Positions 44,673 through 58,300 of a DNA stretch of 64,000 nucleotides are shown here, one piece after another. Within the stretch, counting starts at the first letter, position 1; each line of letters opens with the position of its first letter. Made by a program: the position numbers and the translations under genes. The stretch comes from Bradysia coprophila. Its lineage: Eukaryota > Arthropoda > Insecta > Diptera > Sciaridae. The stretch lies in NCBI RefSeq assembly GCF_014529535.1, contig NW_023503374.1, positions 8,301,685 to 8,365,684 of the forward strand, written 5' to 3'. A model generated the notes under the pieces. The model was not told the DNA's origin and did no database searches. It worked only from the letters and a program-made list of their open reading frames with translations.

Positions 44673-47600
44673 TATAAACACATCTTTAATCAAGTTAGAT
44701 GTATACTTTAATGCTGACAGTGTATGGAAGACATAGATTCATAATGTAATACCATCGTACACATCTAATGCTTCAACGTTAGGAATCAAATATTATTGCC
44801 AGTTACATTGCTAGAAGTTTGTTTCCATCCACACAAGGGACATGTTCTACCATATGGCATATAGTAATTGTTGTGGGAAAATTAATAGTAATGCGTCAAA
44901 TACGAGTACGTGTTTGAAAAAGAAAGATTCTGGGAAGAATAACTAATTGATTTGAAATAACCTTTCACAGATGACAAGCATACATATATAATAATGATTG
45001 AGTCGGTTACTTCTGTCAGTCCTAAGTATTTTGAACAGATTTATTTAAAATCTTTTACTTCATTAGTCTTGAGGTTACATTTTGCTATTATAAGATTGGA
45101 ACTTCTTGGCTTAGCTGCTCTTTTATTTCGTCGCTGTCGCTAACAGATGTGATAGACGTCTGCAAAACCTAGAGATTCGTACTCATCTTATCGAATTCGC
45201 TTTGTGAGAAATAAATTAAAATCTCATTTATTAGTACTGTACAAAAAAAATGCAGCTTCCAACGGCTAAAAAAACTAAATTTAACAAAATGGTTGGTAGA
45301 AATGAGGGAGCGACCGCATTTCGGACAACGGAAGGGACAACTTGGAGAAATGAAATGAACTCATCGCCGTAATGCGTAATGCAAGACGAGTGCTATTTTT
45401 CTTATTGCCTTAACTCGTTTAAAAAATTATCGTGCACGATTATGAGAAATTTGTTTGTATGGCAACCAATTCCTCGAATTGAAAAGTTAATATTTATGTC
45501 GTTCGTAAATGTTCCAATCCAATTACGTAAAACACATGCTACGTTCGCACAGTAGATATATAAATTCCCACGAACAATAAATTACATTTTCGAATGAAAT
45601 AAATTAATAAGAACGAAGAAAAAAAAACCACGTCCACCATCCCAGACACAAAATGGCCAATTAAGTAAATTAAAAATTATGATCGAGCCAATCGTCACAA
45701 TAAATATATGAAGTGTAAACATAGACGGATATGTTCCGCAAAATCATGATACTAAGTGGCGATCAATTTTCTTTGGGTCACCTCTCTTCCACATTGGAGA
45801 TTTCTCGCGTTTTTCGTTTATTATTTTTCTCGCTTCTCTGCATTTTCTTTCAATTTTAAATTTATCAACGTTTAAATAAGTGTCGTCCGCATGCGTGTGG
45901 CATGTAGATCTTTTTTTTTCTTTTTCATGTTTATACTACAAAGATAACCTTCAGCAAAAAATATCTCTATAGTTTGCCGTAATATATATATATATAAGTG
46001 TGCATGTCAGTAACACCTACCTTTTTTGTGTGTGATCTTACCGAGAGACTAAATGTGTGTAAGATAAATTGGCTTGGACATGGGTATATGATTAATTACA
46101 ATATTTTTATTAAACTTTTAAAAGTTACAAAAAAAAACTCGATTCTATTTATAATCAACACGAACCACAGATGGAAAAAGCAGCAAGAACTTAGGACACT
46201 GTTGACCGGTTGAACGAAAATGACGGAACAGAGGAATATGTTCACGATAAGAACAGACATATTCAAATAAGCAAAATGTTTAAAATTAACAAACAATTCC
46301 ATTCACATGGTTCCACACCACGGTGAGAATATAAAATTAAGACTTCCAACTAGACATGACCGGACATTGTGAGCAAAGTTTTTTTTTATAATTTCTTTAA
46401 ATTTATGTACAAACAAAAGCAATTTTTTTCAGCAAAATTGTAATTCTTTCAACCTTTTCCTATTAAACAATATATTCCGCGACCGTTTAAATAAACGGCC
46501 TAAGTAAATCGCGCCGTATACGTATACAGTTGTGTAGTTTATTATATTCTTTAAATTTCAAGGTTGACTCGGCTATTTATATACCCTCTCCGATACAACA
46601 AATGTCTTTGATATGTGTTTAGTATTAATAATCAAGTTAAATTGCCATTGCTAATGTTACATGCGTACTTGATGGAATCGAATTCAGTTCTCTCGATCAT
46701 ATGATGGAATTCTTTCCGTGCTGTATCATGTATATAGACGCTGTGTGTTCTTTGCTATATGTTAATAGTAGACATTTTCTAGCTACAAATAATTTAGTTA
46801 ATTGAAGAGTTCATCAATTGAAGTGTGCTTTCTGTAAATGAATGCGGGAGTAGGTCATTAAACTCGACTGAATTCAATCACGTAATGATGTAAGATTAAA
46901 ACAATGCAATTCCATTTTTAGAAATAGTGCAAAATTTTATGACTTTTGTACGGTTGATCTATATTAAGTGTTACCAAAGCTTCAAAACTATTTTTTTCGG
47001 TTCGACAGTTGATTATGCACTGAGTTATTTATACGTCATACAATTATACGATGGCTGAAAGGAGCACAGAACCACAAAAAATTTGCACGACCGTTGAGTC
47101 AAGCTCTGTGTATGATGATTTGGATATCTTTTGATTAAAGTAGAGAGAGGCGTGCTTTTTAAGAGCATTTGAAGTCTTCAACGTACATTACCGATGAGTA
47201 CGAACTGATTGAGTACTAACACAGTAACAATTAACAACCATTTGAACAAGGAATGGACGTTATAATACTTGAGGTATTGATTGCTATAACAATCTAGTAA
47301 GAGCTTTCAAAAATCGACCCAACCGTCGAACAAATCTTAATCGAGCTTTCCTGTTTTTATCTATTAAACATGACAGACAGAACATAGGTTTTCAAAGGTT
47401 CTAGATATCCTTGCAAATAAAGATTTTCCTTCCGAATAGAAAAGATCTTTTTTGGAAAGTGCCTCAGTATAGGATTCAAAATGTGACGAAAGATGTGGGA
47501 GATCGAGAATAAGATCAGTTTGCGGTTGGCGATTTTTCATCGGTAATTCTTTGGCACTTATCCTGTTGCCACAATCTCGTAAAAATCTTTCCGTCATAAT

Positions 47601-50600
47601 CAAAACAAATAAATTTTCTGAGCAAATTTATTACGGAAAATTATCGAAATAATTTTTGCCAGAAAAATTATTAAAATATCAGATACCTGGCGCTATTCAG
47701 TCAAGACTGAAATTTATGATGCACAAACCCTGTTGCCATGTGATGCTGACTATCTATCGTCATCATACTATCTAATATATCACATCAATTTGAATAGTTG
47801 CTGTCTAACCAACTATAAATTCTTGTATATCAAAACATCGTTTCAAAGTAATAAGCATAGCTCACCCGCTATAGATATGATGTGCAATAAATAAAAGCGA
47901 AATATTAACAAAAATTTTACAGAAACTTTTTATCGTGGGGTCAAAAAAACACAAAAAATTTAAATTTATTCGATGTTGATGACTGGGTATATATGCGATG
48001 TATATAATATGCTCTATAACTATTATAAATGTTACTTAAATTATGACTGAAATGTACTGAATTAATATGGAACTGGTTTGTGATTCACAACAATATTTTT
48101 TTTGTCGAAGTAAGTAACAAATTACAATATTTATCGTTGAATTTGAATTTTAGATGGAAGAATTTATTTTGCTTTTCCGTTGTCAAGTCCCATACATTAA
48201 TGGCTTATCTATTCGGCTGATAATTTAAATGTGCCGTACTTAAAGACAGTTTTCATTTCAACGATATTCTAAAGAAACACACATATTGCACAGTGTCACA
48301 ACGAAACATGTTTGTTAATTGTAACCTCCTAACAGCTGACAAAATGTGTGTCACTTTTCAAAAGCACTTTACACAAATATGACAAAAGGCAGCAACGATG
48401 TCTTTAATATTGAAGTCAAATAAAATTAACCGCATATTTGAACTGGAATTCAATTGAGAACATTTCAATTTTCCTTGTAATTCTTAGGTAACAAATTTTA
48501 CTCGGCGTTGGTTGGTTCGAAATATTTTCGAAATCACCCCATCATCTTATTATTTTGTTACATTAGTTGACTAATTTACCCGTAAACCACTATGTCTATC
48601 AGGAATGAGGCAATTATTACCCTGCACGAGCTAACCTTTCAGAAACGACTAATCATTTGTTATCGACAGTAATGGCAAAAATACACTATGCTCTCCGGTT
48701 AACGAGCTTCTATATAGTAAACTTTATGTTGAAAAGAATGAAGTAAAAGATTTTGTTTGTAGCAAAATGGGATATGATTTGAACAAAAGACGTAACAGAT
48801 TTAATCGTTAAATGAAGACGCGTGTGGCGTTTATTATAGTTTAAAGACACTATTTTGGTTGACTTTAAACTAGCATTCGATTGTGTGAATCGAATTGTAA
48901 TGCGTAAACTTTTGCAGTTACTTCTATAGAAAAGTATGTAATACCTGCCCTACATCGTGGAAAATTTTATAGGTCAACTAAGGTGGTTATGGTCTTGAAC
49001 TTGCTTTTTCAAATCAAGTTCTCTATAGCATCGCTCTACGACATTGGCATCGTGCCATCGATAACAAAATACAATCAGTGTCACATACGGACAATAGAAA
49101 ACGCGTTAGCCAGAAATTATTACAAACGGAGAGTAAGAGTGAACATGAGAAACCAATGGTCTAAACAGTAGAATTGAATCGGACGCATCTTAAGGCGACG
49201 GAGGCCATCGAAAGTTTATTAACGAACACCTGAAGGAAAGAAAAAGAAGAAACTTGTGGTCCTTACAATATGACAGCCCGGACGAAACGCAACCAACCGA
49301 TATCGTAAGGCATACAAAAACTGTTCACATTCACGTCGACAAAATTAATTCAGATATCGTCCCACTGTTGAAGAAGCTATTTTGATTAAAAAAAAAAAAA
49401 ACAAGCAAAGGAACGTGCTTTACATCTTCTAGAACAGTTAACAGCAAACGATTTCAATTCATGCCAATAGTGTCACGAAACAAGAAGCCATCATTTGCCA
49501 TTTCGTCAAGGCCTTCAGCTACATTGGAATTATGACAGAAGATATTTCCATCAGAATAAACCAGAAACCAAAAAGCTATGCAAATTATATGCAAAATCCA
49601 GTTTTTTTTTTTTTCGTTTCGGAGTAAAATAAACCATCCAACCGCCAATAGACAATGATGCGATAGAAATGGAAATGATTACACACATCAGTCAGTGGAG
49701 GATCATTCGATAAATGGCTTGTTTATATTGGTGTGACGTGATTAAAATATCAAAACACTTTGACGAATTTATGATTTAATTAAATGAGAAGTTTTTCTCT
49801 ATACGATTCATCGCAACGGTTCTCGCTTTTGAAATATGAATAAGAAATTTTTCACATTTATAATTTACATGATGGCTATACAAATTTATTGCATCAATAA
49901 AATGTTGATTATGGATGGATGCAAAAACGTATTTACACAATAAAGAGAACCACACACATAACACATGAATCACGAATGTGTATGGCATATCACGCTGAAG
50001 AATATCACTTTTTTATGATACCATCCATGTGACCAATAATTTTGCTGTATTTTCATTTATAAATTCTTTTTTATGTAACAATCCATAAATACCACTCCGA
50101 CCATAAAGTTGTACACACAAAATGTTATACTAAAATTAATAAAAGTTTATTTAAGTTCAAAAAACGTTTCTATTTTTAGAATTCTTTCTTGCAGTGTCTG
50201 CTATTATAACATTGTATTACAGCTTATGCTCTCTCTACCGCGACTTTTACGAAAAGCCACCATACGGAAAGAAATTTCGTGATTTTAATTTTATTATTAG
50301 CATGTTTTGTAAATATTAATACGCTCCATACATATCATATGAGCAATATAACCAAAACTAATTGCTAAGAAAACACATTTCATCTCCCACACGATAATAA
50401 TAAATATTAACACCTCTCGATACCACAAATTATTTTTCCCCTTCTAAATGAATGCACTTAAAATATGTTAGGAAATTGGGAAAGCACGTCAAGTGTGTGC
50501 GGTTTTGGAATTGAAGTGTGTAATCTATGCAGCGCTTTGCTGTCAATAATTTTGTTTTCACGTCTTAGGTCTTAGCACAACAACATCAGAATAAGGAAAT

Positions 50601-53600
50601 GCAAGGACGTATCTTTTAACTGCTAGTCATTTGCTATCGACAACAAAGGCAAATGCTAACCTATGGTCAGTGTTTTCTTATTCATACAAAGCTTTTACAT
50701 AAACTAATGAAGTAACAGATTTTGTGCCAAATACTTTGCGACTCTTCATTTGTTTAAGAAGTAGTAGATTTAATGATTAATGATTTTACGTGCTTCGTAA
50801 GAATGATATAAGAATGATCGTAACATTCATCATAAGAAAATTGTGTCGGACAGATTAACAGAAATTCGTTGATAACAACCCTATTCTGAGACAAACACTT
50901 TCCATCAAAGCTTTTTCTTAAGCTAACTTCATTTAAAATTTGTTTTATCGAACCACTGGGTGTTATGACCGGCTAATCTAAATTTAAGAGCATCGGCAAC
51001 CTTTTTTTTTATTTGTATTAAGTGTACAGCAATTTAAATTTAATTGACTGACAGAAGGTGAGTGACATTGAAAAGTTTTTTTTTGTCGAACCAGAAAAAC
51101 ATTTTTCTCGATTTATTTTTGTCGGTAATTTATTTGGTTCACTGCTCACCATAACCATCGACATATCTGTTTCAATAAAATTTCATCATACACAAACAAA
51201 CGGAATATCATACGGACTGTGTTCTCTTCAGTGTGGTGAAATTCGGTTCATAATTCTTCGAACTCCATAACCTAGTCTAACTAAAGTGTAACCAGAAAAA
51301 GTGTAGTTCAGGGGACTCAATAAATTGGCATAACTTTATGTACTGAACTATATTTATTCCTTCTCCTTCTTTTCTTCCTGATTAAAAACCGTTCATTAAT
51401 TAGTCTATGCGGTCTGGGTATTCTACAAACCGTTACACACATTTTTTTCGTGCTTATATTTTGAAATCATTCCAAAGTATTTAACGAAATCTATTTTCAG
51501 CCATCTTATGTCCGAAAATAATAATTTTCCTTTATTTTTTCACCGTCCGATGATAACCATATGCCGGCCGATGTAGTAAAATATTATGGCACGCTGAAAA
51601 TGGCCTAATGGTGTAGGTAGACATGTGTGTATTATAAGTAACAGCGAACGTGTGAACGAGTTGATTAGACGGAAAAGTCAATGTAAAATAAAAGAAAACC
51701 AAAAAACTAATTTCAATCAAATGTTATTCATGCAATTTATGATGAGTTTTTATGGTGTTTTATTATCACCACTTAAGATTGCTTTTTGCAATGAGATAAA
51801 CTGACGTTAATTGAATGGAAATATAAATGTTGTTTGAATTGCTTTCAAATAGAGACGTGTGCTGCTGAAAACCATTGTACACAGCTTGAAGTGAATAGAT
51901 TGAAGTCTTTAATTGTATTTGTAATTATCAATGGAAATGGAACGTCTTTGTTGAATATTTTTAATGGAATTATATGTTTCCTCTTACATATTCTGTAAAG
52001 CAGAATCATTTCGAATTTGACCCAATTCGAATTTTCAAGTGTTTTACATGCCTGCGAAAAATCAATTAATCCATTCATTAGAGGCATATGGAGTGTGTTG
52101 ACAATGAAATATTTAGTTTAAGGTTTTTTTTAGAATTACACGCAGGTAGGTTGCATTTGAATTAACCTTTTAGAACTTACTATCCATCTGTTATCGTCAA
52201 GGACGACAAGAGTTAGTGAAGACGATTGGCTAAGGTTAATTTATAAATCAAATGAAATACCAAACACTAAGCGATACTTTAAACAAAAGAAGTAGCAGAT
52301 TTAACAATCGAGCTACACGTGTCATGCCGTAATGAAATGTAAATAATTACGAATGTTACATTTCAGCACATGTTTATGTAAAATTGTCGCTTTCTTGCGG
52401 TGCAGAATGAGGTGTTTGAGTGAATGATAACATTTGCTTATAGTACAAAAATTGATTTAATGATTTGAGGGCAAAAGTAAATGTCATTAAATTCGGTAAC
52501 TTAATCTACCAATAAATAGGCACTTGATTGAAATGATTGCTAATTATTCATAATTGCAATTTAATTGGAACAAGAAATTCTTGTGACTATAGTTGACAAC
52601 AGAATAGACAGTCATACCACATGCAATAAAGTCAAATGGTTAATCGAACAGCCAATTAATTAAATAAAACATTCACCGACTCAGTATCGACATTTCTGAT
52701 CTTTTTCGCGCTTCGCCATCGGTGATATCGTCACTCACGATTTCAAAATTATATACTTGGTACGAGTGGCTGGCATCACACAGTATATATAACTCAAACG
52801 AATGATTATTATGTTAATTTTAGTTTGTTTGACAATGGAAAAGTGTTGACAATCAAACATTTTCAGTAAAGTGCCGTGACGTCTTTCGAAAACCAATTAC
52901 TCATTAAATTTGTTTGGTAAATTTGTTTTTTGAAAAGTGAAAAATGAGAAAAATTAAAGAACTTGTCAATATACGGAGCTGAATATAGAAATTGGACATC
53001 GAGCCAAATAATCTTTTTATTCCACAAAAAACCTGTTCCATCGCGTTTCACAGACCGAACAAAATAAAACAATTTTTTTTTCAAACATTGCACAACAACA
53101 CCATGAAATCAAAACCGCTGAATCTTATTAAACAACAACAAAAATTTGATGTGCAGCACAATGTAATTCAATCCAACCTTGAAAAGAAACATATGATCTT
53201 TGCCTGCAAGTTTTTTCTTCGTCTTCTTTAAATGAATCAATTAATTAATTCAACTGCCTTCATATACAACGAAGCCTATAACTTACACCATGTCTGCAAC
53301 GCATATTACGAACAATATTATCATTACGAATTAGTTATGTGGAATGCAAAAACCTTTTATTGCCTGGAAATTGTCTATTACAACAATTTACTTGATGAGA
53401 GTTACTGCATACATCGATAAATTTCTGTTGCTTTAAGTGCGTCAAGTAAACGACAACAAGTTATTATGAAGTTTCGAAATGATAAGAAAAGAAAATATAT
53501 TTCCGGTTATTAAAAACAGCTGGACGATCATTTAAAAAATGTGTGTTCGGTGAATCTCTGTCATTATTAAGCAGACAGTTTAGCACTGATTCGTCAAATA

Positions 53601-53630
53601 TAAGTGCCACACATATGGTTCGGCTCTAGG
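44673..53630. other. Gene-free AT-rich interval
   Basis: I see no supportable gene, RNA gene or defined repeat family in this 9-kb stretch. It holds only short fortuitous ORFs, homopolymer runs and simple TA-rich tracts (for example TATATATATATA near 45983). It may be intronic or intergenic. Confidence 0.45.
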
Positions 53631-53799
53631 TTAAAATAACCCCAATAAAATATCGACGAGACAAAATAACTACTACCAAAATAACCCCGGTGAAAAAAAA
53701 GAGGACAAAACACTGATAATTACCCATAATATTTAGAGTCAGTCTCGAACTCGTTTTCTTATAATTTAAAAGCGGCGAGCTTTTTCATACTTTGCAGAC

Positions 53800-53935
53800 G
53801 TTAACCCCGCTAGGGGCTCCGCCCCTTAGACCCCGCAAGGGGGATATTCCCCCTTGACCCCCTATGCGGGGGCTGCCGCCCCTCTACCCTGCTTTTTATT
53901 TATTTTTATTTCTTCACGGCCTGCGGCGCTAACTT
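53800..53935. repeat. GC-rich recurrent motif, copy 3
   Basis: Order: TAGGGGCTCCGCCCCTTAGA, CCGCAAGGGGGATATTCCCC, GCGGGGGCTGCCGCCCCTCT, ACCCTGCTTTTT, CGGCCTGCGGCGCTAAC. The last four blocks match copy 1 (2645-2760), and the GGGGGCTGCCGCCCC and CCTGCGGCGCTA blocks match the tandem array at 5500-5930. Confidence 0.75.
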
Positions 53936-54030
53936 CCCTAAAAATAATAATTGTATTTGCATTTGCGATGTTGTACTTATTGAATTCTGGGCAAGTTCTA
54001 GCCACAATTTTTATATCTTCCAATTACAGT

Positions 54031-54436
54031 CGAACTCGTATATAGTCGATATCCTCGAATATAGTCGATAGACTCGAATATAGTCGATATCCTCGAATAT
54101 AGTCGATATCCTCGAATATAGTCGATATCCTCGAATATAGTCGATATCCTCGAATATAGTCGATATCCTCGAATATAGTCGATATCCTCGAATTTAGTCG
54201 ATATCCTCGAATATAGTCGATAGACTCGAATACTATCGATAGACTCGAATATAGTCGATATCCTCGAATATAGTCGATATCCTCGAATTCTGTCGATACA
54301 CTAGAATATAGTCATATCCTCGAATATAGTCGATATCCTCGAATATAGTCGATAGACTCGAATACTATCGATAGACTCGAATACTATCGATAGACTCGAA
54401 TATAGTCGATATCCTCGAATTCTGTCGATATACTCG
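54031..54436. repeat. 19-bp minisatellite
   Basis: About 21 tandem units of TATAGTCGATATCCTCGAA, alternating with a variant TATAGTCGATAGACTCGAA and TACTATCGATAGACTCGAA. Variants are clustered, suggesting block duplications. Confidence 0.95.
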
Positions 54437-55292
54437 TCATCTGGTCATCTCGTCATTTTTCCAATAATTTTTTTGACAATAGTTATTACTACAATTCGTT
54501 ATTTTGGTGGGGTTATTTTGACCGAATACCGAGGTAGACACATTAAAATGAAAATTAGTCACACTTGAAAATAGTTTTTCTCCCATAGTATAGAAAGGTG
54601 TCGGAACAGTGGTAAAAATTGATTTTCTTGTTTTCTTATTAATTAATCTTTTAGAATCGGGTAGTCATCTGTTACTGACAACGGTGATAAAAATAAGCGA
54701 CGCGATCTAGCTGTAGTTTGTAAATGATAAAAAGCCCTCCAACTAAATACTTAATTGAAAGGAAATTTGAATCCTTGTCAAAACACTCTTTTTAAGCTTA
54801 AAGCTTACCATTCTTTGGATATTCAATCAACGAAAAACAAACTACTCTTTCTGACCTAGAGGGATAGATTCATTGTCAAAATTTTGGAACTTTTTTGGTC
54901 ATAAAAGTCAAGACTCTTCGAAGTGAAATAAAGGCAGCTGTGATAATAACTCTTAGTAAAGCGTTTTGACAAACAAAATTCGATGTAGTTGAAGACACAA
55001 TCAGTTCTTGCTTCGAGAATAATATATGGAACCCACAGTAATATGGTTTCAAATCCAAGACGAATTCCATCACAAAATGTACATATTTTCGTCGATAATT
55101 TCATAGAAATTTTTATATCATATTTTCACATTGCTGATAACAGCATGGAAGCGATTAAAGTGTTGAAAAAAATTGAGATAAATAAATTACAGAAATTATC
55201 AGTTATAATTCGTTATGATCTTCAATCAAACAATAAAGGGAACTTATAATGTGCATCCAATTGTAACGATTAAATTTTATTGTTATACTTAC

Positions 55293-55324
55293 ATTCAGTT
55301 CACTGAGAGCTTCTGGGGAGATCT
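55293..55324 (-). other. Candidate internal micro-exon, 32 nt
   Basis: The minus strand reads TTTCTTTATTACAG / AGATCTCCCC..GAACTGAAT / GTAAGTATAAC, with a good polypyrimidine tract, acceptor and near-consensus donor. Only one frame is open: (x)ISPEALSELN, entering with one carried base and leaving in phase 0. The host gene is unknown. Confidence 0.35.
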
Positions 55325-58300
55325 CTGTAATAAAGAAAGAAAATTATATAAATTATACCAGAATATTTTGTGGCTGATGTTGAGCTAGTGTTCGGTGAAA
55401 ATATACAATTTATATTATTCAGTTTTCATCAGAAAGTTGAATTTACTTTTTCTGGTTCGTTCGAAGAAAATTTAAATTAGAAAGTAACTCAAGTTCATAA
55501 TGTACCCACAGCCGCGATGACCATAAATATAATATTTTTACAATCAAATTTGTGATAATCATCATTAAAACCATGCCGTGAATTGAAACAAATATTAACC
55601 ATATAAGGACAAACACAACCAATTCAATTCTGCAATCGGTGTGTGTCTGTCTATTATAATTTCAAAAAAAAAAGAAAAGAAAAAGATTCAATATCGAATG
55701 GTGTACTTGAATTCAATAAATGTAATAGTAAATCTAACTGGCACGTTCAAGACTGAAAACATTGCAGATATACTTGTAGATGGATCAGGTATGAAGAAAA
55801 AAAGAAAAGAAAGCCAACACCATAAAATGATTACTCATAACTTCTTGTATTAAATATTGACTTCTAGGCATAAAACATAATATTACCATCGCAACAATAT
55901 TATGTCGGATTAAGGTGGGTTACACATTTGTGGCTATATCGCAAAAAATCAAATGTATTTTCCATTAATTAGATTAAGTCTTTGGGTGAAGCATAATAAC
56001 AGAAATGAATAAGTTAAGATACAAGCAAAATGATTAAAACATGAATTTATTACACGTGCACTCTCGGTGTGCTTACATTCTTCGGAACATAGCACACGCT
56101 GTGATGGTATAACAAAGATCTTCAAATTGATCGATATATTCATTTCTTTTGGAGTCTCTCTTGAAGTTAATCAACAGCAATTAATTGATTGATTTTTATG
56201 GAGTTAATCATACGTGCAATTTTGTCTGTGTGCGGTAAATTTCTCCAATTACTAGAAGCTAGTTTAAATGCACAATTAAATTAATTGGAAAATTATGTAC
56301 CAGGCATTTTTATAACGCTCTCCGGTAATGACGTGGTGAAAATGTTTTCTTTTTGTTTATTTTGTATATCATCCAACCAGCTATTATACATTTTACACCG
56401 GTTTTACGGTTGTGGTATGTGGTGGTCTTTACTCCATTTAAAATTCCTCTAATTAACTAACTAATTACGGAAGAAATGTACTACGAATGGAGAACTGATT
56501 TCTTATATTCGATTTGAGAAGTGTTTCGAAAATGTGTAATTAGATTTATAGATCGATCAGGTGCCGTTAAGAGACATCAATTACATTAATTGATTGTTAA
56601 AAGTCTACAGTGATTATCGTTGACACGTTTTTCCTAAATAAATGAGAAATTGAGACCTGACCCAACACACAACATACATAATTCGAACATCATAAACAAA
56701 ATTTTGTTTTAATGGGAACGATAAACCCGATTTAAGTTTAGGTGGGGTTTATTCTGACCTACCCAGTCTCATTAATGTAATGGATTCCAGAGACGGTCAA
56801 CGGTCAGTTAAATGCACAGCGTAATTTTAATTAAATTTTAAAATGAAATTGTCCAGCATCTACTGCACTGAGTTCATCATTTCTATCGTTTAGAATTTGA
56901 TTCTTCTTGTCTGTAACAAGAAGCACCACCACCAACAACAACAACAACGAAATAATTAGTCTTCTCAAAATCAGTCTGACTTCCTCCTTTCGCGTCGAAA
57001 TTCTTAAATTAGTTACACAGTACGGTGATGATGTCAAGGAACATTAACAAAATGTACAATGTACGACCTTCATAATGTATTTTTTGAAAGAGTAAAATGC
57101 AGTGGATTTAAACCGAAAATTGTAGCAAGTACGAAATCATTAAAATTCTCGCTTTTTTCCTCAGAGAGAGAACATAATGTTTCTTTAATTTGTCTGACAC
57201 ACTTATAATTTGCCGAAATTTATCTTAACAAGAATCTCACGCATTGACATCAATTAATTGACCATTCATGGAGTGTAATTGTTGCAGTTTGGAAAGACAA
57301 AAAATTCTCTGAATCATCAGGTTTTGTGTGTTAAAAAAATTGCAAATTTTGGTGGTGTTTAAGAGTAAACAAAGAACTATACGAAGCATGTAAATATAAA
57401 CAATGAACGAACGTTAAATCATTGATTGACTCGTAAAGTGCAAATAATTAAACTAATTTGTAGAAACTCAATTCATTTCATACCAATTAATGAAACAATA
57501 GAAAAGCAAAGCCAGGTACCTGATCGATTTTCTACAGGAAATGTAGTTACAGTAATTGTTTTTAAGTTTCAATTCAGTTTAATTGTTTTGTTTAATTCTC
57601 GAGTACACACCTCCCTTTGGTCGTATTTGTTGAATCTTTTCTTTAGTTCGCAATTAAGATATGCAAAGGTGGAGTGAGAGTTAATTAAGAAAACCAATTA
57701 AAGCGAAACCTTGCGGTAAGAATCTATTCAAATTGTGTAATTGCACTCGAGGTTGCGCTAATCGAGCTGGTGAGAATGTTTTCCATTTCGATTAAATGGA
57801 TATCGTTCGTAGCACCATCGCTCTAAGATTAGCAAACCATTTTCACAGTTAAATTCGTTTTTTCACGGGTCCTACAAAGAATCTAGTTGAGAGCATAAAA
57901 GGTTTCATGGTTAAATAAAACTTCAAAGCTAAATTACCATTATTATCGTTGCACGACCCATAAATTTCTGTTGTAAAAACTGACATAATCATCACTGCCA
58001 ATCATCCCATATCAAAATTAAATACAAGATCGTTAACATTTTCATTAAATCAGCACTATTATGCGTGTCGAAATTCATAAAAGTCCCATACGGTTAACGG
58101 TGGACATTTCTATAATAAAAAACGACAAAAAGCCATAAAACCTACCATGCCAAAATGGCTAAATAAATGAGTGACCAAACGTTGTTGCCACAACATGGCA
58201 GACTATTTTTTTCGTCTCTATAAAATAGAACGTAGAACTTAGCCAAGATTATAGTCTCGTTCGAATCCATAAAGACAATAAAATGTTAATGAGAAAGAAG

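Larger units (their letters stand above)
53631..54525. repeat. Inverted-repeat bounded composite: GC-rich motif copy plus minisatellite
   Basis: The left end GTTAAAATAACCCCAATAAA and another CAAAATAACCCC are mirrored by GGTGGGGTTATTTTGACC at the right end (about 54500-54522). Between them lie a GC-rich motif copy (53800-53935) and a 19-bp minisatellite (54031-54436). The inverted ends suggest one element about 0.9 kb long. Confidence 0.5.

Noticed and set aside
51845-52087. Minus segment with acceptor TTTTTCGCAG and donor GTAAGA around ACKTLENSNWVKF
   Set aside because: Splice-like borders exist but there is no family resemblance or neighbouring exon; weaker than the candidates that were reported.
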